Part shown: piece by piece, positions 1-8,588 of the stretch
How the letters are laid out: each line of letters starts with the position of its first letter
Position numbering within the stretch: position 1 is the stretch's first letter
Assembly (NCBI GenBank): GCA_029260345.1
Contig: JAJDDK010000005.1
Location: 186,001-250,000, forward strand
From: Phycisphaerales bacterium
Lineage (GTDB): Bacteria > Planctomycetota > Phycisphaerae > Phycisphaerales > UBA1924
DNA: 64,000 bases
Reading direction: 5' to 3'
Translations under genes and position numbers: made by a program
Notes under the pieces: model-generated
The model's database searches: none
Told to the model about the DNA's origin: nothing
What the model saw: the letters and a program-made list of their open reading frames with translations, nothing else

Positions 1-105
1 GGAGGACAAGTCTACCCCACGCGGCGACGGGTTCCAGCGTCGAAGTGATTGCCGCGGGAGCGGTTGCCCGCACAACCGGAACGGGTTTTCGGACGGGTGT
101 TGGCC

Positions 106-648
106 TTAGAAGCGGCGGCGGCGGGCGCTGAAGGCGCCAAGGGCGAGAAACGCCGTGGCGCCGGTTCCGGGCGCTGGTGTATAGCCCTTCCCCGGCCCTT
201 GGATGTTCATTTCGAAATTTGAAAAGACGCTGGGGATTTCGTCTGCGGAAAAATCATTTGTGACGGTGACCGTCCAAAACCCGGCGCCGCTCAGGCCATC
301 GACAGCGATGTTGTCTCCATACGTCCCGGTTGGTCCTGAGCCAGGGCCGTCATATGAAACTGGCAATCCCTGATTATCGTGACCGGCAATTGAAACGGAA
401 TTGGAATTCGGGTCAGTGATCGTGATTTGCAGATCGGACGCCCACGAACTGTCGCCGGGGTTGAACCAATCAAAATTCCAATTGCATCCCGACATCGAGC
501 CGGAAACACCAACTGAAAACGAAACGCTTTCACCGCCGGCGAGTTCAAAGGGCCCAATCTGGGAAAAGTAGACGTCGGCCTGAGCCGCGGTGGTGAAACC
601 AGCGGCAAATCCGGCGAGGGTGATGGCATTCATGGATCGCTGGCGCAT
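106..648 (-). CDS. Secreted protein with PEP-CTERM-like sorting tail (paralogue 1 of 3)
   Basis: Encodes a 180-residue secreted protein. An N-terminal signal peptide ends near the AQA-DV site at residues 22-26. The body carries a motif series (DSSWASDLQITITDPN, then YDGPGSGPTGTYGDN, then GFWTVTVTND) shared with the two paralogues at 7194-7721 and 8076-8588. The GxWTVxVxND segment resembles the beta-sandwich of proprotein-convertase P-domains; that fold is my inference. The C-terminus is PAPG, a short hydrophobic stretch, then SARRRRF, a PEP-CTERM-like sorting signal expected to be processed by an exosortase. An AGGAGG ribosome binding site precedes the ATG by 8 bases, which fixes the start. 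Exact function is unknown; probably extracellular or cell-surface. Confidence 0.75.
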   Translation of the reverse strand: MRQRSMNAITLAGFAAGFTTAAQADVYFSQIGPFELAGGESVSFSVGVSGSMSGCNWNFDWFNPGDSSWASDLQITITDPNSNSVSIAGHDNQGLPVSYDGPGSGPTGTYGDNIAVDGLSGAGFWTVTVTNDFSADEIPSVFSNFEMNIQGPGKGYTPAPGTGATAFLALGAFSARRRRF

Positions 649-758
649 GAAAAGCCTCCTTTGCGTATCACCAAACGTAACACGCGCGGGAGGCTCATGA
701 AAGCACTGAATGATGATTTCACGCCGCCGGTGAAGCGGTGTGGGTCAATCGCGGCTTC

Positions 759-2693
759 TTAGCCCCAATTGGCCAGCAGGGCCGCGAGGTCCCCGCCGTT
801 CACGATTCCGTCACGGTTGAGATCCGCTGGTCCTCCGGGTGCGTTCCACTGCGAAAGGAGCGAGGCAAGGTCGGCGCCATCAACGATCCCGTCGCCGTTG
901 AGGTCGCCTGGCGTCGCTCCTACGCACGAATCGATCATTCCATCGTTGTCCAAATCGAGTCCTGGGTTCACAAGGATCTGTTCAAGATCGATCTGGTCGT
1001 TGTGGTCGCAATCCAGCAGCGGGCCGGAGTACTTCTCGAGGAACATTTGAAAGTCAACGATGTCAAGGACGGAGTTCCCGTCAAAGTCCATGATTTCGCA
1101 TCCCGGCTCGTATGTGCCGCGGAAGAAGTGCGTGAGGTAGACAAAGTCATCGAGGTCGACCACGTCGTCATCGTTCGGGTCACCGAGGCGTTTTGCGGGA
1201 ATCACGTTCCATGTCTTGCCGGCGCTGACGCCTGCGACCGTTCGCGTGATGGCGCCGGGCCAGATGGTGGTGATCTCATCAATCGCTTCATCATCGTCGC
1301 CGAGGCCGATGTGCAGGACGAGTTCATCCTGTGATTTCCAGCTCGTGCCGGAGTACACCTCGCGGTAGTAGTGCTTCGTCCCGACGCGCACATCCAAGAT
1401 GGCGCCGATGGCGTTCTTGTTCGCCTTCATTCCAAGCACTCTCAGCTTGATCCAGTTTCGCTTTTCACCCTCGTGATTGACGTAGAGCCGAATGGGCGCT
1501 GAACTGCCAAATTGTTGACTCGACGTCAGAATGTCGAGGTCGCCGTCGTTGTCGATATCTGCGACGGCTGAGCAGAACGACTGATTTGTGGATTCGTCCA
1601 CGCCGAGCTGTCCGCCCATATTGACCATTGGCCACGAGCCAGTGCCGACGTAGAGTGGGCTCGGCCCGATCATATCCTGCACGAAGAGGTCAGAGATGCC
1701 GTCGTTGTTGTAATCGAAAAAGTTCGCGCCCCAGCCGACGCCGTACATCCCCACACCAGCGGCGACCGTTTGGTCACTGAAGGTCTTGTCGCCGTTGTTC
1801 ATGAGGAGGAAATTGCCCGGCTGCGTGTTCGTGGCGTACAGATCCGGATAGCCGTTGCCATCGAGGTCTCCGACGGCGACGCCCATTGAATTGGCGCAAA
1901 TGCCGGCGCCGGATGCATCCGTCACGAGAACAAACTGCCCATTCACATTCTCATGCAGCTCATTGCGCCACCCGCCGCCGGGGGCGCAATTCAAGCCCAT
2001 GCCGTCATTGGAGATGTACAGATCGCAATCGCCATCACGGTCATAGTCAAAGAAGATCGCTTGGTGTCCACTCGAATCGGTTTGCCCAAGCCCATGCTGA
2101 GCGGAGACGTCGGTAAACGTGCCATCGCCATTGTTGTGATAGAGCCGATCCCGTTCGAAGGCGAGGAGCGTTCCCGTGCGATTCGGGACATACAGATCAA
2201 GCCAGCCATCGTTGTCGTAATCACCCCATGCGGCGCCCTTTCCGGCGCCCGGATCAGCGACGCCTGCGTGCGCGGCGACATCGACAAACTGGAAATTGCC
2301 GTCGTTGCGGCACAGCACGTCAGGCAACGCCGTCTGGGTGAAGAACAAATCGAGGTCATTGTCGCCGTCAAAGTCGGCGGCGGTGACGCTGGATGCCTTT
2401 AAGAGCGCCGGAATTCCATTCGCAAAACCAGAGCGGTTGATGAAATTGCCGGTCCCGTCGTTCTCATAGACGCCGACCAGGCCGGACATGGAACCGGTGA
2501 CGATAATGTCGGGGTACCCGTCGTTGTTGAGATCAGCGAAGGCAATGCCGACGCCCGCGGCAGATGCCTGTGAGCTGATGTAATTAATGCCGCGCTGCAC
2601 TGCTTCTTCAGTGAACGGCGACGGATTCGGGGGCATCGTGGAAGCGCCGGCGCCGAGTAAGAACGCCACGGCGCTGGTCGTCATCAGGATCAT
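759..2693 (-). CDS. Secreted FG-GAP/VCBS and ASPIC/UnbV-like protein with C-terminal dockerin repeats
   Basis: A 644-residue secreted beta-propeller protein. The start at MILMTTSAVAFLLG is chosen because GGGAGG lies just upstream; a longer reading would run into the preceding gene. After the signal peptide come repeated Ca-binding FG-GAP/VCBS blades (DLNNDGYPD, DFDGDNDLD, DYDNDGWLD, DYDRDGDCD, DLDGNGYPD, DYNNDGISD, DIDNDGDLD). A region resembling the ASPIC/UnbV domain follows (NWIKLRVLGMKANKNAIGA, then YREVYSGTSWKSQDELVLHIGLG). The C-terminus has EF-hand-like dockerin segments and ends in DLNRDGIVNGGDLAALLANWG. It is clearly paralogous to the gene directly upstream (2770-4770), 76 bases away and probably cotranscribed. 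Role inferred: extracellular adhesion or polymer binding; no catalytic residues are evident. Confidence 0.85.
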   Translation of the reverse strand: MILMTTSAVAFLLGAGASTMPPNPSPFTEEAVQRGINYISSQASAAGVGIAFADLNNDGYPDIIVTGSMSGLVGVYENDGTGNFINRSGFANGIPALLKASSVTAADFDGDNDLDLFFTQTALPDVLCRNDGNFQFVDVAAHAGVADPGAGKGAAWGDYDNDGWLDLYVPNRTGTLLAFERDRLYHNNGDGTFTDVSAQHGLGQTDSSGHQAIFFDYDRDGDCDLYISNDGMGLNCAPGGGWRNELHENVNGQFVLVTDASGAGICANSMGVAVGDLDGNGYPDLYATNTQPGNFLLMNNGDKTFSDQTVAAGVGMYGVGWGANFFDYNNDGISDLFVQDMIGPSPLYVGTGSWPMVNMGGQLGVDESTNQSFCSAVADIDNDGDLDILTSSQQFGSSAPIRLYVNHEGEKRNWIKLRVLGMKANKNAIGAILDVRVGTKHYYREVYSGTSWKSQDELVLHIGLGDDDEAIDEITTIWPGAITRTVAGVSAGKTWNVIPAKRLGDPNDDDVVDLDDFVYLTHFFRGTYEPGCEIMDFDGNSVLDIVDFQMFLEKYSGPLLDCDHNDQIDLEQILVNPGLDLDNDGMIDSCVGATPGDLNGDGIVDGADLASLLSQWNAPGGPADLNRDGIVNGGDLAALLANWG

Positions 2694-2769
2694 GATTGTC
2701 CTCCCATGGGAATTTCGAATTGGTCGAGTGTGCGGCTCTCGACGCCGCAGCGGTTTGAAAGTGTATTCG

Positions 2770-4770
2770 TCATTGGGTGCGGCCCCACAAAGCGAGCAGT
2801 GTGGCAAGATCGGCGCCGTTGATGATGCCGTCGCCATTGAGATCGGCGCTTCCGGAGGTTCCCCATTGCGCCAAGAGTGTTGCGAGATCAGCGCCATTTA
2901 CAACACCGTCGCCGTTCAAGTCGCGCGCCGGTGTGGGTGAATCGCAGGTGTCCAGCGCCCCGTCAAGATTGAGATCAAGCGCGGGCGTCGTCAAGATCTG
3001 TTCAAGGTCGAGCACGCCGTCGTCGTCACAATCTTCCAGCGGTCCGGTGTAGCGAACAAGAAACTCAGCGAAGTCGTCGTCGTCGATCATTGCATCGCCA
3101 GTGAGATCCATACGCTCGCACCCGGGCACGAGTGGCCCATCGAAACACTGAACGAATGCGACGAAGTCGGTGAGATCGACGATGCCGTCGTCGTTGGCGT
3201 CTCCGAGCATTTCGTCGGGATAGATCGTCCAGCGGTTGTAGCAAGTGAGATTCTTCACACTGCGGGTTTCGCCGTCGGGCCACGTCACAATGAGATCGTC
3301 CGCGACATCGGCCGTGTCCATGCCGATGAGGAAGTTGCGCTCATTCTGTGACATGTAATTTGAGCCCGCGTAAGTCGCGTGATACTGGCGCGATTCGCCG
3401 ACGCGCACCTCCAGGGAAGCGCCGACGGCTTCCCAGTTGGCGCCCTTGCCGACGACATCGAGCTTCATCCACGCGCGCTTCTGGCCTTCGTGATTCATGT
3501 AAATGCGCACGTTGCTCGGGGAACCGTCTTCCTGGTTGGTCACCACCAAGTCGTGGTCACCGTCGTTGTCGATGTCCGCCGCGGCGACGGCGAATGATTG
3601 CCCGGGCGTGTTCACGCCGAGAACGGCGGCCCGATCAATAACCGGCCATTCGTTGTTCACGTTCATGTAAAGATCGTTGGGCCCCGTCATGTCGCACACG
3701 TACAGATCGGTGAAGCCGTTGTTGTCGAAATCCCAGAACAACGCGCCCCAGCCGACGCTGTAAAACCCGACGCCTGCTTCATCGCGCTGATCAATGAACG
3801 TGCCATTGCCTTGATTCATCAGCAGCGGATTGCCTTGCGGCGTGTTCGTGGCATACAGATCGGGATAGCCGTCGTGATCGAAATCGCCGACGGCGATGCC
3901 CATGGAGTTGATGCACACGCCGGCGCCGGAGCCTGCCGTCACATCGACGAACGTGCCGTTCACGTTTTCGTGGAGGCGGTTGATCCAGCCGATGGTGGCG
4001 CACACCATGCGATCGTTTGAGATGTAAATGTCGAGGTCGCCGTCGCGGTCGTAGTCGAAGAACACGCCCTGAAATCCGAGCGCGTTGTCCTGACCGATGC
4101 CATTGGGGAACGAGACATCCGTAAACGTGCCGTCCCCGTCATTGCGGAAAAGTTTGTCGCGCCCGTACACGCCGCCGCTGCCGACGCGATTGACGACGAG
4201 CAGATCGAGCCAGCCGTCGCCGTTGTAATCGCCCCAGGCGCAGCCATGCGTGGCGCCTTGCGGATCTGCGACGCCCGCTTCCGCCGCGGCGTCCACAAAG
4301 ACGAAGCCGCCGAGATTCTTTGCGAGGATGTTCGGCTCGCCGACACTGGTGATGTACAGATCGGTCAAGCCGTCGTTGTCGTAGTCGGCTGCGATGGCGC
4401 CGGTGGAGGCGGGGCGCAGCGGCAAACCACTGGTGAGTGATCGATCTATGAAGTGACCGGTTCCGTCGTTCTCAAAGACACCAATGCGCCCGTCGGCGCT
4501 GCCGGTGAGAATGAGGTCGGGATCCTTGTCGTTGTCCAGATCGACAAAAGCGGCGCCGTGCCCATAACCCGCGTAGTGCGCAATCGTGTAATTCACATTG
4601 CGAACGGCGGCTTCCTCGGTGAACGGCGACAGCATCGGGTCCATAGCGAATACGGCGCTTGGAGAAATGAGCAAAGCGATGAACGCACGTCGCCAAGGCG
4701 CATTGGACGCCGACAACGATTCCTGTGGTGCAAGTCGAACGCAACAATCAGCATGCGCGATGTGACGCAT
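2770..4770 (-). CDS. Secreted FG-GAP/VCBS and ASPIC/UnbV-like protein with dockerin repeats (paralogue)
   Basis: A 666-residue protein with a long basic N-region and a hydrophobic signal segment ending at SAVFA (about residue 42). Seven or so FG-GAP Ca-binding loops follow (DLDNDKDPD, DYDNDGLTD, DYNGDGWLD, DYDRDGDLD, DFDHDGYPD, DFDNNGFTD, DIDNDGDHD). Next is the ASPIC/UnbV-like stretch (WMKLDVVGKGANWEAVGAS, YMSQNERNFLIGMD), and then dockerin-type repeats ending DLNGDGIINGADLATLLALWG. The architecture matches the downstream gene at 759-2693, indicating a tandem duplication. GGGAG precedes the ATG by about 10 bases. Expected to be secreted and Ca-stabilised; the ligand is unknown. Confidence 0.85.
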   Translation of the reverse strand: MRHIAHADCCVRLAPQESLSASNAPWRRAFIALLISPSAVFAMDPMLSPFTEEAAVRNVNYTIAHYAGYGHGAAFVDLDNDKDPDLILTGSADGRIGVFENDGTGHFIDRSLTSGLPLRPASTGAIAADYDNDGLTDLYITSVGEPNILAKNLGGFVFVDAAAEAGVADPQGATHGCAWGDYNGDGWLDLLVVNRVGSGGVYGRDKLFRNDGDGTFTDVSFPNGIGQDNALGFQGVFFDYDRDGDLDIYISNDRMVCATIGWINRLHENVNGTFVDVTAGSGAGVCINSMGIAVGDFDHDGYPDLYATNTPQGNPLLMNQGNGTFIDQRDEAGVGFYSVGWGALFWDFDNNGFTDLYVCDMTGPNDLYMNVNNEWPVIDRAAVLGVNTPGQSFAVAAADIDNDGDHDLVVTNQEDGSPSNVRIYMNHEGQKRAWMKLDVVGKGANWEAVGASLEVRVGESRQYHATYAGSNYMSQNERNFLIGMDTADVADDLIVTWPDGETRSVKNLTCYNRWTIYPDEMLGDANDDGIVDLTDFVAFVQCFDGPLVPGCERMDLTGDAMIDDDDFAEFLVRYTGPLEDCDDDGVLDLEQILTTPALDLNLDGALDTCDSPTPARDLNGDGVVNGADLATLLAQWGTSGSADLNGDGIINGADLATLLALWGRTQ

Positions 4771-5106
4771 GATCGTGTTTCTCCCAGTGGGCGAACCCCT
4801 CTCGGGCGACGCACAGAAAACCCCCGCCGCCCGCTCTCTTCAATCTACTTCATAGAGGTGAATAAACCAATGAAAAAGCCGCCGGAATGGCGGCGTTTTC
4901 GGACGTCGAGATTCCGACATCGGCTCGAAACGCTAATGGGAGGTTTCAGTGGTCGTTTGTAGTGGACAAGTCACGCCAGAGGGTCTTGTTGTTCGTCCAA
5001 CGCACTACCGAGCCGTTGAATGACCCAACAGTGGGTTCGCATTCAACTGCAAGCCGGTTTTCGAGTCAACACATGCATAATCCGGGAATGACATCTCATT
5101 CTGGCC
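4771..5106. other. Intergenic gap (336 bases) with a hairpin, no gene
   Basis: No credible coding sequence. It lies between the start of the FG-GAP gene (2770-4770) and the end of the TIGR03790-like gene (5107-6993), both on the minus strand. It should hold the promoter of the former and the terminator of the latter; the only clear structure is the hairpin at 4873-4894. Confidence 0.6.
4873..4894 (-). terminator. Hairpin with T-tract, probable terminator of the TIGR03790-like gene
   Basis: On the minus strand GCCGCC, a five-base loop and GGCGGC are followed by TTTTTC. The stem is only 6 bp but pure GC. It sits about 210 bases after the stop of the gene at 5107-6993. The plus strand also continues into GTTTTC, so it could act in both directions. 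Confidence 0.5.
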
Positions 5107-6993
5107 TTAGGGCAAGATCCTTTCATACGGACATGGCATGACAAAATTCCAATTATTTAGGATGTTTGAGTCACGGCCGCTAATGACTTTGTCACAATTC
5201 AAGTCCGCACGTGGATTGTACCCTGGGTCTAGATAGGTTGTGCCAATAGGTGGAAATAGAAGTCCGTCGGCAGGAGTAACCATTCCATTATTGTCCAAGT
5301 CTCCTCGGATATGTCCAAAATTGGCAAGAACAATTGCCAGATCAGCTCCATCGACGATCCCATCGCAATTTTGATCTGCTGTGCCGGAGAAAGTGCCAGT
5401 GGCAGCAATAACATTTGCAAGGTCAATGCCATTGACAACGCAGTCGTTGTTGGTGTCGCCGACGCAATGCCGACAGGCCAAATCAGACAATTCGGCGCAG
5501 GAACGACCGATCACATCTAGGACAAGATCGAGATCGTCCTGGTCTGAAACTCCGTCGCCATTAATATCTCCAGTAATGGTTTCTTCCATCATGCTCAGTT
5601 CGACAATGTCGAAGTCGAACTTGTCGATCATGCCGTTCATGTCGACATCTGGATCCAATACAGTGATGATAGCGAGTGGATCGCCGATCGGTGTGTTCAT
5701 CCAGCGGATATTGAGCACACCCTGATAAGCGGCTTCCGCCCAACTCATGCCGTCTATATAAAGAGCGGTCGTGATCGGCCCAAACAGCTCTACTTTGTTC
5801 GACATCGGTTCAGCAATGTGTGCAATTGTGAAGCTGCCGCCCTTCGCAATCCAATCAAGACATTGGCCATGATTTGTTGTCGTTGAAGGATTGTGCAGGG
5901 AAAGCCCATTGAAGGATTCCAAGCTCTGAAAATAGCCAGCGGCGTGGGGATTAAAATATCGAACATAGGCGCCAGATCCGTGAGATGAGACGCACGGATC
6001 GCACGATGTCGTCGCCGTGCAACTCGTACATGGGGACCCTACTGATGGACCACTATTATTGTGGTGACGACCGGCTGTCAGAATCGCCAAACTCAAGTAA
6101 TCTCCTGAAAATGAGGAGTCTGTCGTCACACAATAAAGTGGATCGTCTGGCCCATGTATGAACTCGCATGTCCCTTCATATTTAACGCACCAGCGATTCT
6201 GCCAGAGTTCGAAGAGTCCGTGTCTTGGTCGAAGTCGATCGAGGAATCCAACGTTAAAGGAAGTCCCGGGCAAGACATCCCAATCATCCACAAAACTTGT
6301 GACTTCGAACTTATTGACCTTTAGCGATGCGGATCGACTGATCAAGTCGAGTACATCGTCAACGTATTCGGAGTCTGAAGGCGGTGATGTCCACGCGCCG
6401 GCGTTTGCTGAGTCCAGCCGACATACAAGATACCGCAAGTCACTGGTTGGATTGGCAGCGAGAAAAGTTGAAAACGACGTTCCTGACGCCAAATACGGGT
6501 TGGCTACACCCGTCGATGGAAGGAGAGGATTCGCCCCGATATAAGGGAGGTTGGCGATTACCGACTCGAGACTTCGGCGCCCATCGGAGTCAATTGGATT
6601 CGAAATCAGGAAATCGTCGGTGATTACTGAAGGGATTTCGCGAGTTGTCACGATCGACAGTATTTCTGGATTGTTTGTTAAATATGAATCAAGCGCGCTA
6701 CCGGATCCAAACAGTTGAAGAAAGCGGGTTGGATGAATGTAGAATCGTGTCACATCAGTTGGCGCCGGATTGTTGGGATCTATTGGAGTCGTGTAGCCGA
6801 AATTTAAGTCAAATACATGCACGCTAGGATGTGCAGCCACATACGCATTCTTGATCGTGGTTGAAACAGCGCTTTGGCTGTTGTAGAGGATGAGGACTTC
6901 ATTTTCACTCAGTGCTGCATTTGCTTTTAGCGGGATCAACGCAAATAAAAGACAGGTCACACAAAAACCCCCAATTCTTCGATTGCTCAACAT
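5107..6993 (-). CDS. TIGR03790-like secreted protein with C-terminal dockerin repeats
   Basis: A 628-residue protein. The start at MLSNRRIGGFCVTCLL is chosen for the AAAGGAG site 8 bases upstream. After a signal peptide (ending ANA-AL) the sequence follows the TIGR03790 pattern: ENEVLILYNSQSAVS near the N-terminus, then EILSIVTTREIPSVI, and later FTIAHIAEPMSNKVELFGP and SWAEAAYQGVLNIRWMNTP, then IGDPLA. The family's function is not known. The C-terminus carries several dockerin-like Ca loops (DINGDGVSD, DTNNDCVVNGIDLA, DQNCDGIVDGADLA). Base composition is visibly lower in GC than its neighbours (sampled lines near 40%), suggesting a different origin. The family assignment rests on motif memory and is moderately secure. 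Confidence 0.65.
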   Translation of the reverse strand: MLSNRRIGGFCVTCLLFALIPLKANAALSENEVLILYNSQSAVSTTIKNAYVAAHPSVHVFDLNFGYTTPIDPNNPAPTDVTRFYIHPTRFLQLFGSGSALDSYLTNNPEILSIVTTREIPSVITDDFLISNPIDSDGRRSLESVIANLPYIGANPLLPSTGVANPYLASGTSFSTFLAANPTSDLRYLVCRLDSANAGAWTSPPSDSEYVDDVLDLISRSASLKVNKFEVTSFVDDWDVLPGTSFNVGFLDRLRPRHGLFELWQNRWCVKYEGTCEFIHGPDDPLYCVTTDSSFSGDYLSLAILTAGRHHNNSGPSVGSPCTSCTATTSCDPCVSSHGSGAYVRYFNPHAAGYFQSLESFNGLSLHNPSTTTNHGQCLDWIAKGGSFTIAHIAEPMSNKVELFGPITTALYIDGMSWAEAAYQGVLNIRWMNTPIGDPLAIITVLDPDVDMNGMIDKFDFDIVELSMMEETITGDINGDGVSDQDDLDLVLDVIGRSCAELSDLACRHCVGDTNNDCVVNGIDLANVIAATGTFSGTADQNCDGIVDGADLAIVLANFGHIRGDLDNNGMVTPADGLLFPPIGTTYLDPGYNPRADLNCDKVISGRDSNILNNWNFVMPCPYERILP

Positions 6994-7193
6994 GGCCAGC
7001 TCCTTTGCTTCATGTGACGTTCGTCTCCACGGACGAATCACGGGAAAGTTATCGGAGCGCCAGAATTACAGCAATGGAAAAATTGAAAACGGACAAGTTT
7101 CAAATAAGCGGCGTCGCCGGATTTCTCCGGCGAAGCCGATGCATACGCGTGTGCAAACGGCCTCACTCGGCCATCTGACAAAAAACCGGCTGC

Positions 7194-7721
7194 TTAGCGA
7201 CGACGACGCGTCGCGGCGAGGCCGGCGATGCCGAAGAGGCCGAGGGCGCCGGGTGTCGGCACGAGGCCGCCAAGGTTGCCCTGGAAATCACCGACGGTGT
7301 TCGCGTTCGGATCAGCCGCCCAGTCGTTGACGATCGTGACGGTCCAGACGCCGCTGCCGGAGAGGCCCGCGCCGCTCATGTCGATCGCGGCGTTGTAGAC
7401 GCCCGGAGCCGTGGAGCCGCCGCCGTCGTACGGAACTGCGAAGTCCGGCGCCGGATCATCGAAACCAGCGATGGTCGACGAGCCGCTCGGGCCGGAGACG
7501 ATGATCTGCATGTCGGATGCCCAGGACGCGTCCGAGACCACTTCGCCGTAGTTAAACGAGAAGGAGAACGTGCCCAAAGCGCCGGATGCGTTACCACTGA
7601 ACATGACGGCCGACTGACCGCCCGCCAGCACGACGGGACCGGCGAAGCTGAACATAACGTCAGCGTTGGCGCCGGTGGCGACTGCGAGACCCGCAGCCGC
7701 GACCAATGAGATGCGTGACAT
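7194..7721 (-). CDS. Secreted protein with PEP-CTERM-like sorting tail (paralogue 2 of 3)
   Basis: A 175-residue protein with signal peptide MSRISLVAAAGLAVATGANA, cut before DV. It has the same body motifs as its paralogues (DASWASDMQIIVSGPSGS, VPYDGGGSTAPGVYN, GVWTVTIVNDWAADPNANT). The tail PTPG then ALGLFGIAGLAATRRRR is identical to that of the gene at 8076-8588, pointing to recent duplication or conversion of the 3' end. GGGAG lies 10 bases before the ATG. The sorting tail predicts membrane anchoring and exosortase processing; no enzymatic motif is seen. Confidence 0.75.
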   Translation of the reverse strand: MSRISLVAAAGLAVATGANADVMFSFAGPVVLAGGQSAVMFSGNASGALGTFSFSFNYGEVVSDASWASDMQIIVSGPSGSSTIAGFDDPAPDFAVPYDGGGSTAPGVYNAAIDMSGAGLSGSGVWTVTIVNDWAADPNANTVGDFQGNLGGLVPTPGALGLFGIAGLAATRRRR

Positions 7722-8000
7722 GTTTCATGCACTCCCAAAAATTCGTAGGCCGAAGTAGCGCTTACCACCCTGATAAACGGCTTCGACCGAACCCCCTAAC
7801 CAGAACGCCGAGATTCGACACTGGTGCGCCGAGCGGCGTTCTCTCACCGAAGCGGATCATGTGCTTCCCCCTTGGCGCGCGAGCGCCACTTGGCATGATC
7901 CACGTTGTAAGATACCTCATGCCGGGCGCGCGACGCAAGAACAATTTTGCACGAATTTGCCGCAAAAAATAGCTATTTTTGGAACGAGGCAAAAATGAAG
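7722..8000. repeat. Upstream region of 7194-7721 with nested inverted repeats
   Basis: No gene seen. It contains (a) a nested hairpin at 7854-7901, with outer arms GGATCATG/CATGATCC and inner arms TGGCGC/GCGCCA, and (b) a perfect A/T palindrome AAAAATAGCTATTTTT at 7965-7980. Both lie upstream of the minus-strand start at 7721 and could be part of its promoter or leader. No clear -35/-10 pair was identified. Confidence 0.45.
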
Positions 8001-8032
8001 AACGGCTTCCCTGCGAATGCAAGGAAGCCGTT
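7991..8032 (-). terminator. Rho-independent terminator of the gene at 8076-8588
   Basis: Perfect 10-bp stem, AACGGCTTCC (8001-8010) with GGAAGCCGTT (8023-8032), 12-base loop. On the minus strand it is followed by CTTCATTTTTG. It lies 44 bases after the stop codon of the sorting-tail gene, so orientation and distance fit. Confidence 0.8.
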
Positions 8033-8075
8033 GGAACTTACAACTTATTGAGTTGTCGGTTCAGCGATTGCGGAC

Positions 8076-8588
8076 TTAGCGGCGACGACGCGTCGCAGCG
8101 AGACCAGCGATGCCGAACAGGCCAAGGGCGCCCGGCGTCGGGACGAGGCCCTGCAGGTTGCCGTTGAAGTTCGAGAACGTGTTGGCGCCCGGGTCGCCGC
8201 CCCAGTTGTTGTTGATGGAGACGGTCCAGATGCCGCTGCCGCTGAGGCCGCCGAAGGCGAGGTTGTCGCCGTAGTTGCCGGCGGGGCCGGAGCCGGCGCC
8301 GTCATAGCTGGTGGCCAGGCCGGGGAAATCGTAACCGGCGATCGCGACGCTGTTCGCGTTCGGATCGGTGATGACGATCTGCATGTCAGAGGCCCAGGAG
8401 CTGTCGCCGGGGGCCGCCCAGTCGAAATCCCAGTTGAAGCCGGTGAGGTTGCCGCTCGCGTTGCCGCTGAACAGAACGTGGCTGGCGCCGCCAGCGAGGG
8501 TCGCGCCGGCCGCGTCAGAGAAAGCGACGTCGGCGTTGGCGCCGGCAGCGAGAGCGAGGCCAGCGGCCGCAGTGAGTGCATACTTCAT
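8076..8588 (-). CDS. Secreted protein with PEP-CTERM-like sorting tail (paralogue 3 of 3)
   Basis: A 170-residue protein. The ATG at MKYALTAAAGLALAAG is preceded by AGGAG, so the longer upstream reading is rejected. The signal peptide ends at ANA-DV. Body motifs DSSWASDMQIVITDPNANS, YDGAGSGPAGNYGDN and GIWTVSINNNWGGDPG match the two other paralogues, more closely the one at 106-648 in the body and the one at 7194-7721 in the tail. The tail is LVPTPG, a hydrophobic run, then AATRRRR. It has its own terminator (7991-8032). Function unknown; expected at the cell surface. Confidence 0.77.
   Translation of the reverse strand: MKYALTAAAGLALAAGANADVAFSDAAGATLAGGASHVLFSGNASGNLTGFNWDFDWAAPGDSSWASDMQIVITDPNANSVAIAGYDFPGLATSYDGAGSGPAGNYGDNLAFGGLSGSGIWTVSINNNWGGDPGANTFSNFNGNLQGLVPTPGALGLFGIAGLAATRRRR

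Noticed and set aside
61-78. Small inverted repeat CGGTTG/CAACCG after the first gene
   Set aside because: Only six pairs and no T-tract; not enough for a terminator call.
738-1334. Long open frame on the plus strand opposite the FG-GAP gene
   Set aside because: It is antisense to a protein with clear domains; the frame is open only because of the high GC codon pattern. No ribosome binding site or known motif.
7110-7137. Hairpin TCGCCGGA/TCCGGCGA after the gene at 7194-7721
   Set aside because: The stem is sound, but no T-tract follows on the minus strand, so I did not call it a terminator.
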